A model generated the notes under the pieces. It had not been told where the DNA came from. It worked only from the letters and a program-made list of their open reading frames with translations, and searched no databases. Below, piece by piece: positions 1-8,199 of a stretch of DNA of 64,000 bases (positions are counted from its first letter, which is position 1; every line of letters begins with the position of its first letter). The position numbers and the translations under genes were made by a program. Source of the stretch: Dinoroseobacter sp049800835. GTDB taxonomy: Bacteria > Pseudomonadota > Alphaproteobacteria > Rhodobacterales > Rhodobacteraceae. The stretch is taken from NCBI RefSeq assembly GCF_049800835.1, contig NZ_JBNAFU010000003.1, forward strand, positions 1 to 64,000, read 5' to 3'.

Positions 1-25
1 TGACCTTCCCCCCGATATCCGGGCC
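1..25 (+). repeat. IS left terminal inverted repeat
   Basis: The first 12 bases are an exact reverse complement of the last 12 bases of the element (1245-1256). The match resumes imperfectly at a GGGCC block about ten bases further in. Confidence 0.85.
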
Positions 26-74
26 ATTGCGAACTGGAATTTTCCACCTTTGAATGGATGAAGGAGGAAGACCC

Positions 75-341
75 ATGAAGCGGAAGCGCTTTTCTGAAGA
101 ACAGATCATCGGCGTGCTGAAAGAGAGCGAGGCTGGTGCGAAGACGGATGACATCTGTCGGCGTCACGGCATCAGCTCGGCGACATTCTACAGCTGGCGT
201 AAGAAGTATGGCGGGATGGATGCATCTGAGGCCAAACGGCTGCGTGAGTTGGAAGTGGAGAACGCCAAGCTTAAGCGGATCGTGGCGGACCAGATGCTGG
301 ACATGACCTCGATGAAGGAACTTCTGGCAAAAAATTGGTAA
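75..341 (+). CDS. IS3-family transposase OrfA
   Basis: An 88-residue DNA-binding protein of the transposase_8 type. It has the helix-turn-helix pattern FSEEQIIGVLKE ... CRRHGISSATFYSWRKKYGG, followed by a short leucine-zipper-like helix (LRELEVENAKLKRIVADQ). The start at 75 is chosen because AGGAGGA sits at 63-69; an in-frame ATG at 54 lacks such a site. The gene ends at TGG TAA just after a six-A run that permits -1 slippage into orfB. It binds the IS ends and supplies the N-terminal half of the fused OrfAB transposase. Confidence 0.93.
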   Translation: MKRKRFSEEQIIGVLKESEAGAKTDDICRRHGISSATFYSWRKKYGGMDASEAKRLRELEVENAKLKRIVADQMLDMTSMKELLAKNW

Positions 342-1240
342 CGCCCATGGCTAAGCGCAAAGCCGTGGGGTTTCTGATCAGCGAGCTGGGTCTGAGCGAA
401 CGTAGGGCCTGTCGGATCGTCGGGCTGTCCCGGTCGGTGCAGCAATATCGACCACTGCCGAAGAACGATGAGGCTGCGATCAAGCGCATGAAAGAACTGG
501 CGTCTGAGAACCGGCGCTATGGCTATCTGCGCCTGCACGCGATGATGCGACGCGAAGGCTTGGTGGTGAACCACAAGCGCACGTACAGGCTTTACACCGA
601 GCTTGGCTTGCAGGTTCGGACGAAGAAGCGGCGCAAGCTGCCTAGGCGGGATCGTGTCGCACCCACGGTGCCAGAAAGACCGATGCAACGATGGTCCTTG
701 GACTTCGTCGGCGACCAGTTGGCTGACTGCCGCCGGTTTCGGGTGCTTAACATTGTCGACGACCACAACCGGTTCTGTCCCGGCCAAATCGTCGATGTGT
801 CGATCCCTGGGGCGCGCATGGCGCGCTTTCTGGACGACTTGGCACTGCGTGTCGGGCTGCCGGCAGAAATCGTCCTCGACAACGGCCCAGAAGGGACCAG
901 CAAGGCCATGTTTGACTGGTCAGAGCGGACCGGCGTGCGTCTGCGGTTCATCGAGCCAGGAAAACCAGTGCAGAACGCCTTCGTCGAAAGTTTCAATGGC
1001 AAGTTCAGAGACGAATGTCTGAACCTCCACTGGTTCCGATCCCTCCGTCATGCGCGCGAAGAAATTGGAAGATGGCGAAATCACTACAACACCAAGCGCC
1101 CTCATTCGGCGCTCGGATATCTATCACCAACGGAGTTCCTGATGAAAACCACCGCGCCAGCGCTTGAGACTCTTGCGGTCTCCACGCTGCCGCTCAACAC
1201 TGAAACCCAACCGGAAGATTCCAGATCAAACCGGCCCTAA
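335..1240 (+). CDS. IS3-family transposase OrfB (DDE integrase core)
   Basis: Catalytic half of the transposase, with an HTH_21 region (RRYGYLRLHAMMRREG) and an rve integrase core. The DDE residues can be seen in WSLDFVGD, LDNGPEGTS and VESFNGKFRDEC. The C-terminal HYNTKRPHSALGYLSPTEF block is typical of the family. The frame is open from base 335 because it is probably translated as a -1 fusion from the A run at 329-334 rather than from its own start; ATG at 347 is the first internal candidate. No disabling mutation is visible, so the element may be active. Confidence 0.93.
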   Translation: MVTPMAKRKAVGFLISELGLSERRACRIVGLSRSVQQYRPLPKNDEAAIKRMKELASENRRYGYLRLHAMMRREGLVVNHKRTYRLYTELGLQVRTKKRRKLPRRDRVAPTVPERPMQRWSLDFVGDQLADCRRFRVLNIVDDHNRFCPGQIVDVSIPGARMARFLDDLALRVGLPAEIVLDNGPEGTSKAMFDWSERTGVRLRFIEPGKPVQNAFVESFNGKFRDECLNLHWFRSLRHAREEIGRWRNHYNTKRPHSALGYLSPTEFLMKTTAPALETLAVSTLPLNTETQPEDSRSNRP

Positions 1241-1256
1241 CGACGGGGGAAGGTCA
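1233..1256 (-). repeat. IS right terminal inverted repeat
   Basis: Read on the minus strand it begins tgaccttccccc and then shows GGGCC about 20 bases in, as the left end does. Confidence 0.85.
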
Positions 1257-1342
1257 TTCCCATTCTCTGGTTTCATCGTTGAAACGCTGATGAGGCTCAC
1301 TTTTCATCGTATTCTTTTCAGCTTCGGGACGTCTCGACATTG

Positions 1343-2581
1343 TTAAGAAGACCTCCGACCATCTTCGATCGCTGGGATTGCGTCTGCCACCTGTTCGGTC
1401 GCCGCTCTCAATGGATTGTCCGCGAGATGCGCGTAACGCGCCGTGGTTCCGGGTTGACTGTGCCCCAAAAGAGCCCCGAGCACCGGCAGCGACATGCCGC
1501 TCGCAACTGCGAAAGACGCGTAGCTATGCCTCAAATCATGGAGGCGAAAATCCTTAAGCTCTGCAGCTTCACGCATATGCCCCCAAGGGTCTTTCAAGTT
1601 CTTTAGGTGGTCACCAGGCCGCCCGCCACAGATGATGTGAGCGTTCCCGGGTTGGCGTGGGACAGATAGAAGAAGATCAAGCGCCGGTTTGCTCAGAAAG
1701 ATCGTCCGCGCGCCGGTCTTGGTATCCGGCAACGCTAGCTGGCCCTTCTCGCGATCCAACTCGGACCACTTTGCGGACAAAATCTCTCTGCATCGGGCGC
1801 CGGTTAGCAGCAGCAGCTTCACTGCATAGCCAGCGTAGGGGTTCACCCTTTTTGTAAATCTCGTTTTGGTTTTGCTGCAGAACCAGTTGAGCGGCCTTTC
1901 TGCAATCACGTCGTCAAGCACGCGCGCCAGTCGCTCGGTTTCAAGCTGTGAGAGGTAGCGCTTCCGCGAAACTTCTTTGTACTTCTTGACCAGCCTTGTG
2001 GGGTACGAGTTCTCGGGCCGCCACTCCCAAACCTCAGCCAGCTGAAAGGCTTTGGACAGCAGGGCCAAGACACGGTTTGCCTGATATGGCGTGGTAACGA
2101 GGGACTTGTGAAATACGACAATGTCCGGACGAGACACGTCGGCAACGCGAAGCGCGCCGAACTTGGGGCCTAGTATCCGCGCGATCATAGCTTCGTCATT
2201 TCGAAGGCTGCTGCGCTTCTTGTTGAAACGTGCGTGCTCCTCAACGTAGCGCTCAAACAGAGCATGCATTGTCGGTGCTTTGCTACTCTGAGCTTTCTCG
2301 GCGGCCGGATCGCCGCCAAGCCGCACCACAGCGCTCCAGTCCGCCGCAATTTTTCGCGCTTGCTCTGCCGTCATGGCGCTCGCATCACCGATCTTCGGCT
2401 CGCGAATACGCGCAGCGCGTCCTCCTCGCACTCTGTACCTAAGAAAGAAACTCTTCTTTCCGTTCGGCCTGACGAAGAGTGAGAAACCAGAAATAGCCGT
2501 ATCGTGGATCTTGTATAGCGAAGCTTCCGGGGCAGCTTTTGCAACGACAGTCTTGGTGAGCTTCAAGTGACGTTTTGGCAT
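1343..2581 (-). CDS. Tyrosine recombinase (P4/DUF4102-type integrase)
   Basis: A 412-residue site-specific recombinase. Residues 1-90 form the DUF4102-type arm-binding domain (SGFSLFVRPNGKKSFFLRYR), followed by a SAM-like core-binding domain and a catalytic domain. The catalytic set is visible: R263 in TGARCREI, K288 in DTKTG, H348 and R351 in HDLRHS, H374 in LLGH and nucleophile Y383 in YAHL. The gene is complete and starts 170 bases from a tRNA-Lys 3' fragment (2751-2801), the usual attachment target of such enzymes. It probably catalysed integration of an island that extends to the left of the window. The IS element ends 86 bases beyond its stop codon. Confidence 0.92.
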   Translation of the reverse strand: MPKRHLKLTKTVVAKAAPEASLYKIHDTAISGFSLFVRPNGKKSFFLRYRVRGGRAARIREPKIGDASAMTAEQARKIAADWSAVVRLGGDPAAEKAQSSKAPTMHALFERYVEEHARFNKKRSSLRNDEAMIARILGPKFGALRVADVSRPDIVVFHKSLVTTPYQANRVLALLSKAFQLAEVWEWRPENSYPTRLVKKYKEVSRKRYLSQLETERLARVLDDVIAERPLNWFCSKTKTRFTKRVNPYAGYAVKLLLLTGARCREILSAKWSELDREKGQLALPDTKTGARTIFLSKPALDLLLSVPRQPGNAHIICGGRPGDHLKNLKDPWGHMREAAELKDFRLHDLRHSYASFAVASGMSLPVLGALLGHSQPGTTARYAHLADNPLRAATEQVADAIPAIEDGRRSS

Positions 2582-2750
2582 CGACAGCCCACCTCGTGAT
2601 CTCTGTCCGGCTCAAATCTGTCTTTCACCTGTCTTCCACATCTTCCGAAAGCACGAAGTAGATTGGAGTGGGTTGCCATGATTAGAAGATACATTATGGT
2701 TTAAAAACAACGAAACCAGACAAAACCGTGGATATCGAAAAAGAAATATC

Positions 2751-2801
2751 GTCTGACTTTTAATCAGTGGGTCGCAGGTTCGAATCCTGCACGGCTCACC
2801 A
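2751..2801 (+). other. tRNA-Lys(TTT) 3' fragment, probable attachment site (att)
   Basis: The sequence holds a tRNA 3' half: anticodon loop CTTTTAA (2757-2763, anticodon TTT), variable loop, a perfect T arm GCAGG-TTCGAAT-CCTGC (2774-2790), the acceptor 3' strand ACGGCTC, a discriminator A, and an encoded CCA (2799-2801). The bases upstream do not supply a D arm or the 5' acceptor strand GAGCCGT, so this is not an intact gene. A 3'-only copy next to an integrase is what integration into a tRNA gene leaves at the far junction. The intact tRNA-Lys would then lie left of the window, at the other end of the island. Confidence 0.78.
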
Positions 2802-3177
2802 CTGAAATCGGTGACTTGTATGCCAAACCAGCTTTGGCTCCTGCTCTCCGGCGACAAAATGGTGACCACTGCGGCACATGTGCTGATCAGCGTCGCTTAT
2901 CAGGTTGACCATCAACTCCGCGACCCAACCTCCTCGCGCACCGCAGCCCGCTGATGTCTCACGTCAAAACCAGGGCCGAAAGCGAGTAGTCACCGCTGAC
3001 GCAGACTCCTATCGATGCGGTTGCGAGACCGGGAATTCGATTGCGCCTTTTGACAACGGGAGTTGAGTTCATGCGGCCTTCAATCCATCAGGTGTGTGCC
3101 AGAAAGCGGCCAGCTCGCATCGGTGATGAGCCACGATACCCATCGCACCGAAGAGTCGAGACGACGCATGGGCATAG
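2802..3177. other. Intergenic stretch, no gene recognised
   Basis: About 375 bases between the att-like tRNA fragment and the first chromosomal gene. I see no credible reading frame, hairpin or repeat in it. Confidence 0.5.
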
Positions 3178-3525
3178 CTAGTGTAGACCGCTGCTACGCC
3201 GCGCATGGATGACGGTCTGCTCAAGCGGATCATGCCCGTCTGGCGCAGGTACAAAGTTCACGTTCTTGCCAGATTGCTCGAAGAAGGCCAGCATCTCAAC
3301 GACAGGGTCAGTTATCTTCAAGCGCAGAACTTCAGTCGCAGCCACGGCCATGGGCGATTGGGCCGGGCTCATGGCATAGGAGCCATTTCCCTTGATGTAG
3401 GCGTGATAGCCCCTGTCGCGCAGCAAACGCCGCAACTTCACCACACGGGCAGTCAGATGGTCCACGTGGGCATTGTCGGTTTGGCCGCGAATGGTGCAAT
3501 CCGGCGGTAACCGGATGAGCGCCAA
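3178..3525 (-). CDS. Hypothetical protein, 115 aa
   Basis: I do not recognise a family. The frame starts at a TTG and codes for a basic N-terminal half (VKLRRLLRDRGYHAYIKG) followed by a more hydrophobic segment (VEMLAFFEQSGKNVNFVP). It lies on the same strand as the LysR gene, 32 bases after its stop. That spacing and the even composition favour a real gene, but the weak start leaves room for a chance frame or a remnant at the island border. Confidence 0.4.
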   Translation of the reverse strand: MALIRLPPDCTIRGQTDNAHVDHLTARVVKLRRLLRDRGYHAYIKGNGSYAMSPAQSPMAVAATEVLRLKITDPVVEMLAFFEQSGKNVNFVPAPDGHDPLEQTVIHARRSSGLH

Positions 3526-3557
3526 ATCTGTGTAACGGGCGGAATCCAGTCGCAGTT

Positions 3558-4496
3558 TCAGCCTGTCGTGTTGGTCTCCTCGTCGGCTTGACCAGAGACA
3601 CCGCGAGCCGCGTTGGACAAGCCGCGCGCCAGAAGGTCAAACACAATGCGAATACGACGGCTGGTCTGCAGTTCCCTGTGGGTCACCAACCAGATCGGAA
3701 ACTCGAGAGACGGAAACTCGGCCAGCACCTTCTCAACGCCAGGCTCGGAATCGCCCAATACTTCCGGCTGCATGGATACGCCGTAGCCGGCCTTTACCAG
3801 TTCCCACGCGACCACACCGCTTTCACTCGACATCACGAAACGATCTGCCCTGACAGGAACGCCCATGTTATGAAGCGGGGCCATAAGCCGTTGAGGATCT
3901 GCGTTGCCGACGAAGTCATGGGCCGCAATATCGTGCGCTGTTTTCGGGCGCCCCGCACGGTCAAGATAGGCAGTCGCAGCATAGAGATTGGCGCGAAAAT
4001 CTCCCACATGCCGCGCAATCAGATCGGGTTGTACAGGGCGGACATGACGGATTGCAATATCCGCCTCGCGCTGGGTGAGGTTCTGCACGTCGCTCGACGC
4101 CACGATGCGGATACGAATGCCGGGTGCCGCCTCGCGAAGGGGGGACATAAGACCCGGCAGTATTGACGCGGATAGCAGGTCTGTTGCAGTCACGGCGACC
4201 TCACCTGTCACCTCCTGCGACTTGCCGGTGGCCACAATTGAAATCAGCGTGGCCATGTCACCCATTGCGCGCACGCGATCGAGCAATTCGCGCCCGGTTT
4301 CAGTCAGCTTGGGCCCTCGCACGCTGCGTTCAACTAGCGTGACGCCAAGTTTGGCCTCCAGGTCAGATATCTGTCGACCGATCGTCGGCTGAGTTGTCTT
4401 CAGGGCGCGTGCCGCGCCACTGAACGATCCTTCCTCGGCGGTCGCGAGGAAGGCGCGAACCTGGTTCCAGTCAAAAGAAATCGCATCCCAGTTCAT
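3558..4496 (-). CDS. LysR-family transcriptional regulator
   Basis: A 312-residue LysR regulator of normal length. The N-terminal winged helix-turn-helix is clear (FLATAEEGSFSGAARALK, then QPTIGRQISDLEAKLGV), followed by the periplasmic-binding-protein-like effector domain from about residue 95. It is divergent from the methyltransferase gene at 4584 across an 87-base gap, the usual arrangement for a LysR protein acting on its neighbour, so that gene and those after it are the likely targets. The effector is unknown. Confidence 0.9.
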   Translation of the reverse strand: MNWDAISFDWNQVRAFLATAEEGSFSGAARALKTTQPTIGRQISDLEAKLGVTLVERSVRGPKLTETGRELLDRVRAMGDMATLISIVATGKSQEVTGEVAVTATDLLSASILPGLMSPLREAAPGIRIRIVASSDVQNLTQREADIAIRHVRPVQPDLIARHVGDFRANLYAATAYLDRAGRPKTAHDIAAHDFVGNADPQRLMAPLHNMGVPVRADRFVMSSESGVVAWELVKAGYGVSMQPEVLGDSEPGVEKVLAEFPSLEFPIWLVTHRELQTSRRIRIVFDLLARGLSNAARGVSGQADEETNTTG

Positions 4497-4583
4497 GCAT
4501 TTGCGTATAGCAAATGTAGGAAATTCGGCAATCTACTGTTTCTCGATGCACAGCTATCTCTGCGCCCAACACGGAGACGCACA

Positions 4584-5225
4584 ATGCATCGAGACAAACC
4601 ATATCGCGATATCGAACCCTACTGGGATCGGATCGCCCCGAAATATGCGGCCAAGCCCGTAAAGGATGAAGCCGCCTACGCCCAAAAACTCGACCATGTC
4701 CAAGCGCTCTTGAGTGCCGAAGACCGGGTTCTTGAGATCGGCTGCGGTACAGGCAGCACGGCGCTTCACCTTGCGCCCGCCGTCTCGCAGATCGTGGCGA
4801 CAGACATTTCGAGCGCGATGATCGCAATAGCCGAGGATAAAAGGCGCGCAGCTGGCACAACTAATGCCAGATTTGCCCGGGCGGACGCATCCGAAACGCT
4901 TTACGAAGCACCCTTTGATGTCGTGATGAGCTTTAGTTTGCTCCACCTCGTGGAAGATGTGCCCGGGGTTCTGGATTCTGTTTACGCCCAACTCAAACCT
5001 GGCGGGCTCTTTCTTTCCAAGACGGTCTGCCTCGGCGACGCGTCCCTGAGTCTCCGTCTGTTCGTTCGCGCCTTGGGTGCGGCCGGCCTGGCCCCGCCTG
5101 TCACACCGCTCAGCCGGGCCGAACTCGACTGCGCCCTCATGCAAGCCAGGTTCGCTCTCGTAGAGCACCGTTATTTCGGTAAAGGCAAATTGAACCCTTT
5201 CATCATCGCACGGCGACCAGCCTGA
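4584..5225 (+). CDS. Class I SAM-dependent methyltransferase
   Basis: A 213-residue soluble methyltransferase. SAM-binding motif I is VLEIGCGTGSTALHLAP near residue 49, with the acidic loop VATDISSAMIAIA after it and motif IV in FDVVMSFSLLHLVEDV. The substrate cannot be inferred. It is the first gene after the divergent LysR regulator and is followed by a membrane protein and a second, unrelated-looking methyltransferase, which may form one transcription unit. Confidence 0.85.
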   Translation: MHRDKPYRDIEPYWDRIAPKYAAKPVKDEAAYAQKLDHVQALLSAEDRVLEIGCGTGSTALHLAPAVSQIVATDISSAMIAIAEDKRRAAGTTNARFARADASETLYEAPFDVVMSFSLLHLVEDVPGVLDSVYAQLKPGGLFLSKTVCLGDASLSLRLFVRALGAAGLAPPVTPLSRAELDCALMQARFALVEHRYFGKGKLNPFIIARRPA

Positions 5226-5289
5226 GCCTCACACCAACAAGAACGAACCCAAGCATGCGTACATATCCCAACCACAGAACCTTCGCACT

Positions 5290-5682
5290 GTGTTGTCAGT
5301 GCTGTGGATTTTCCTGCTCATGAACATCATTTTCCATCACATTCACCAGTTTCTGTCGCCCGGCTACATCGACACCATAATGGCAGACCATTTCAACGGG
5401 ATGGAAATCACGCCTGAACTCATGCTTCTTGGCGGGGTCCTTGTCTCGGTTCCCATTTCGATGATCCCGCTCTCGCTTCTATTGGAACGTCGATTTCTGC
5501 GACCGCTGACTATTGTCTGTGTGATCATCACAACGGTTACGATGATCCCCTCAGCGCCAATCGACTTGGACGATGGCTTCCACCTTGTTCTGCAACTCGT
5601 GGGTGGCGCTGGCATTATCTCTATCGCCTTTGGCGGGGCGCTCGGGTATGCGGCCGTCGCGTCAAAAGCGACCGGGCGTTAA
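5290..5682 (+). CDS. Small four-helix membrane protein (DUF6326-like)
   Basis: A 130-residue protein with about four hydrophobic segments: LSVLWIFLLMNIIF, LMLLGGVLVSVPISMIPLSLLL, LTIVCVIITTVTMI and LVGGAGIISIAFGGALGYAAV. The pattern of a first helix ending in IIFHHIHQF, an ITPELMLLGG loop and a late acidic DLDD resembles proteins grouped as DUF6326, from memory only. The function is unknown. The TTG start is uncertain. The stop is five bases before the next methyltransferase gene. Confidence 0.62.
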   Translation: MLSVLWIFLLMNIIFHHIHQFLSPGYIDTIMADHFNGMEITPELMLLGGVLVSVPISMIPLSLLLERRFLRPLTIVCVIITTVTMIPSAPIDLDDGFHLVLQLVGGAGIISIAFGGALGYAAVASKATGR

Positions 5683-5687
5683 AACCC

Positions 5688-6329
5688 ATGGCCCATCTCA
5701 CAAACACTGACGGCGGTGCTATCGGTATCTACGACAGGTTGGCTCCTGTTTATGACCAGCATCATCAACGCTGGTTGCGGCTATCAGGTGGCGAGGCGCA
5801 AGCCGCCCTTGAGGCCGCCGTCAGGGTTGAAATGAAACCGTGGTCCAAGCTCCTCGATGCGGGCTGCGGCACCGGCAGATTTGCGCGCCGACTTTTGTCA
5901 GAAAGTGTACGACCTGACCAAATCACGCTACTGGATCCATCAGGGGCCATGCTCACGCACTGCGCCGACCTCCCGGTGGAGACAAGCCGCAACCGGCTTG
6001 AGGCTTTGCCCTTTCCCGATGCTTGCTTCGACATAGTGACTTGTGCTTGGGCGCTTGAAACAGTGCCCGCACCGGAGGCTGCAGTGGACGAGTTATGCCG
6101 CGTGTTGCGATCCGGTGGGTTACTCTGTCTAATATTCTGTGCGGAAAAACGGCCGCGCAAGGTGTTGGATTGGGTGATGCAGAAGCGAATTACGTATAGC
6201 GGGGCGGGTCGGTTTCTCGACACGGACCAGATCGGCGCTCACATACGCTACGCGATGACCTGCGACGTGCAGCTTCTGCCGTCGTCGGGTCCTGCGGCGA
6301 CGTTGATCGCTCGTAGACACCGGGCTTGA
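5688..6329 (+). CDS. Class I SAM-dependent methyltransferase
   Basis: A 213-residue methyltransferase of the Methyltransf_11 type. Motif I is LLDAGCGTGRFARRLL, the acidic loop is LLDPSGAMLTHCA, and FDIVTCAWALETVPAPEAAVDE carries the later motif. The layout resembles ubiquinone/menaquinone C-methyltransferase-like small-molecule enzymes, but no substrate can be assigned. It follows the small membrane protein by five bases. Confidence 0.85.
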   Translation: MAHLTNTDGGAIGIYDRLAPVYDQHHQRWLRLSGGEAQAALEAAVRVEMKPWSKLLDAGCGTGRFARRLLSESVRPDQITLLDPSGAMLTHCADLPVETSRNRLEALPFPDACFDIVTCAWALETVPAPEAAVDELCRVLRSGGLLCLIFCAEKRPRKVLDWVMQKRITYSGAGRFLDTDQIGAHIRYAMTCDVQLLPSSGPAATLIARRHRA

Positions 6330-6378
6330 TCTGCCGTCTGACCTGTCCCGGTTACGCGTCGCGAGGAAGGCAAAGGAC

Positions 6379-6855
6379 TTGACCTTGATGCATGCAATCA
6401 CGTTCTCCCGGCTAACGGATGTGGCGCCATCTGACATTGCAGCGCACATGTCTGATCCAAGGGTCGCCGAGCACATGCCGCTTTTGACAGGTACGTGGAA
6501 CACCCAAATGGCGACCAAATTTATCAAAAAGAAAGAAGAATATTGGGCCCGCGACGGGCTGGGACACTGGGCTTTTCTGGTCGACGATCAATACGTCGGG
6601 TGGGGTGGTTTCCAGAAAGAAGAGGGCGAGTGGGATTTCGGTCTTGTCTTGCGGCCCATAGCGTTCGGCCTTGGCAGACGGATATCAAAGCAAGCCATTG
6701 ATTTCGCCATGGCTGACGACCGCATTCCATTTGTGACTTTCCTGTTGCCGCCAACTCGGAAGAACCTCGGGGCGCTAAGCAGACTTGGGGCCGAGCACGT
6801 TGGCGATGTGAACTACGACGGGGCCAAGTTCATGAAGTTCCGTCTAAACACATAG
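6379..6855 (+). CDS. GNAT-family N-acetyltransferase
   Basis: A 158-residue protein with the RimJ/RimL-like acetyltransferase fold (Acetyltransf_3). The central strand-turn GHWAFLVDDQYVGWGGFQ and the acyl-CoA region LVLRPIAFGLGRRISKQAID are visible, as is the late NLGALSRLGAEHVG turn. The usual Q/RxxGxG/A phosphate loop is degenerate (FGLGRR). A downstream start at 6388 (second Met) is possible. Probably co-transcribed with the methyltransferases. The acceptor is unknown. Confidence 0.75.
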   Translation: MTLMHAITFSRLTDVAPSDIAAHMSDPRVAEHMPLLTGTWNTQMATKFIKKKEEYWARDGLGHWAFLVDDQYVGWGGFQKEEGEWDFGLVLRPIAFGLGRRISKQAIDFAMADDRIPFVTFLLPPTRKNLGALSRLGAEHVGDVNYDGAKFMKFRLNT

Positions 6856-7264
6856 CAATTCGAAGGCCGCTGGTTGCGCTCGTGGCAGCCTCAGCCCACC
6901 ATCAAGTTGCTATCAATCCAAGGTGTCTGCTGTGACCGAAACGACCCATGCGACCGGCGGCTTGAAAACCTCTGGAAGCAACGCAGCGAAGACTACTCCG
7001 CAGCTTTCAGGCGATGCCACGTCAACAACTGCTGCGGCTCAGTTCGTTTGGTTTGTCCGGTAGTTCAGAAACCTGCGGTTATTGGAAGCGAGCAAGCGGT
7101 TCGAACACCGGCAATGCAAACCGCAACCGCAGGTCAGTGGACGACATTCGAGTGACAGCCAATGGCGAAGTTTTAGCCAAGGATTCAGGCGCTGCTCTGA
7201 GATACGCGCAGCGCCAATCAACGACCTGACACAATCAGGCTCGAAAAACAGCGCACATAAACTC
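6856..7264. other. Intergenic stretch without a recognised gene
   Basis: About 410 bases. It contains scattered repeats of aaccgcaggt but no convincing gene. A reading frame that joins the MscS frame upstream of 7298 is judged non-coding because the EcfG-type promoter lies inside it. Confidence 0.5.
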
Positions 7265-7289
7265 GGAACCTTTGCCAAGCTTCCGCGTT
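7265..7289 (+). promoter_or_regulatory. EcfG-type promoter for the mscS-trkH-trkA operon
   Basis: GGAAC at 7265-7269, a 16-base spacer, and CGTT at 7286-7289. This matches the alphaproteobacterial general-stress sigma factor pattern exactly. The first in-frame ATG of the channel gene is only 9 bases beyond the -10 element. Confidence 0.7.
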
Positions 7290-7297
7290 GCCTACGC

Positions 7298-8197
7298 ATG
7301 TTTGAACGCATGCCAGTCGACGCCCTTCCTCCGGTCATAACGGATCAACTTCTTTCGTGGTGGGCGTCAAGCTTATCCGCGTTGCCGCGCCTTGCGCTTG
7401 CGATCGCGGCTTTACTTTTCACGGCACTGGTCTTGTGGATTGCAAAGGGGACCATCCGAAGACTCGGCGCAAGGTTCAGACTTCGCCGAAACCTGATCGA
7501 TGTTTTCCTGCTCATGTCGAGCGTTGTGTTTTGGCTTGTGGGGTCCTTGATTGCCCTGACAATCGTCTTTCCCACGATAACGCCATCCAATGCTTTGACC
7601 ACCCTCGGGCTGGGGTCGGTCGCGATTGGGTTCGCCTTCAAGGACACGTTCGAGAACTTCCTTGCGGGCATTCTCATCTTGCTACGCGAACCTTTCCGCA
7701 TTGGAGACCACATCGAATGTGAGAGCGTTGAAGGCCAGATCGAGGTTATCACGATCCGAGATACGCATATTCGACAGACAGATGGGCAGCTCGTTGTCAT
7801 GCCGAATGCGCAGCTGTTTCACAACCCAGTGACGGTCAGGACCAATCGGGAGCTGCGCCGAACGAGCATCATCTGCGGTGTGGCCTACCACGAGAATGTA
7901 GATGAAGCCCGAGACGTCATCTCAGAAGCCGTGCGTAGCGTGGACATGGTGCGGGATGACGTGCGCGACATACAGGTCTTTGCAAAAAGCTTTGGGTCGT
8001 CCTCAATCGACTTCGAGGTGACTTGGTGGACCGGATCCCGACCTGTGGATATCCGGGCCAGCCGGGACAAGGTTGTGGCAGCGGTGAAGGGCGCCCTCGA
8101 CTCAGAGGGCATAGAAATCCCCTTCCCATATCGCACTCTGACCATGAACGAGCCGCTGGAGATCGCAGGTGTCGCGCCAAAAAGCGATGCGGCCTGA
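7298..8197 (+). CDS. Mechanosensitive channel, MscS family
   Basis: A protein of about 299 residues that opens under membrane tension to release osmolytes. Transmembrane helices lie at LALAIAALLFTALVLWIA and VFLLMSSVVFWLVGSLIALTIVF. The pore helix and conserved MscS beta domain follow: GLGSVAIGFAFKDTFENF, LLREPFRIGDHIE, VVMPNAQLF. I chose ATG 7298 (or 7310) over the longer frame because the EcfG-like -10 element is at 7286-7289. The mRNA could then be leaderless. It is followed after 2 bases by a TrkH-type potassium transporter, forming an osmotic/potassium operon. Confidence 0.9.
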   Translation: MFERMPVDALPPVITDQLLSWWASSLSALPRLALAIAALLFTALVLWIAKGTIRRLGARFRLRRNLIDVFLLMSSVVFWLVGSLIALTIVFPTITPSNALTTLGLGSVAIGFAFKDTFENFLAGILILLREPFRIGDHIECESVEGQIEVITIRDTHIRQTDGQLVVMPNAQLFHNPVTVRTNRELRRTSIICGVAYHENVDEARDVISEAVRSVDMVRDDVRDIQVFAKSFGSSSIDFEVTWWTGSRPVDIRASRDKVVAAVKGALDSEGIEIPFPYRTLTMNEPLEIAGVAPKSDAA

Positions 8198-8199
8198 CA

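Larger units (their letters stand above)
1..1256 (+). mobile_element. IS3-family insertion sequence, complete (IS407-like group)
   Basis: A complete element bounded by imperfect terminal inverted repeats. The left end begins tgaccttccccc at base 1 and the right end finishes gggggaaggtca at base 1256. It carries the usual two overlapping frames, orfA and orfB, joined by a run of six A (329-334) where a -1 frameshift can make the OrfAB transposase. The transposase motifs (DNGPE, VESFNGKFRDEC) resemble the IS407 group of IS3. Because base 1 of the window is base 1 of the element, the target-site duplication cannot be checked. It lies beside an integrase gene, so it probably inserted into the end of a larger integrated island. 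Confidence 0.93.
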
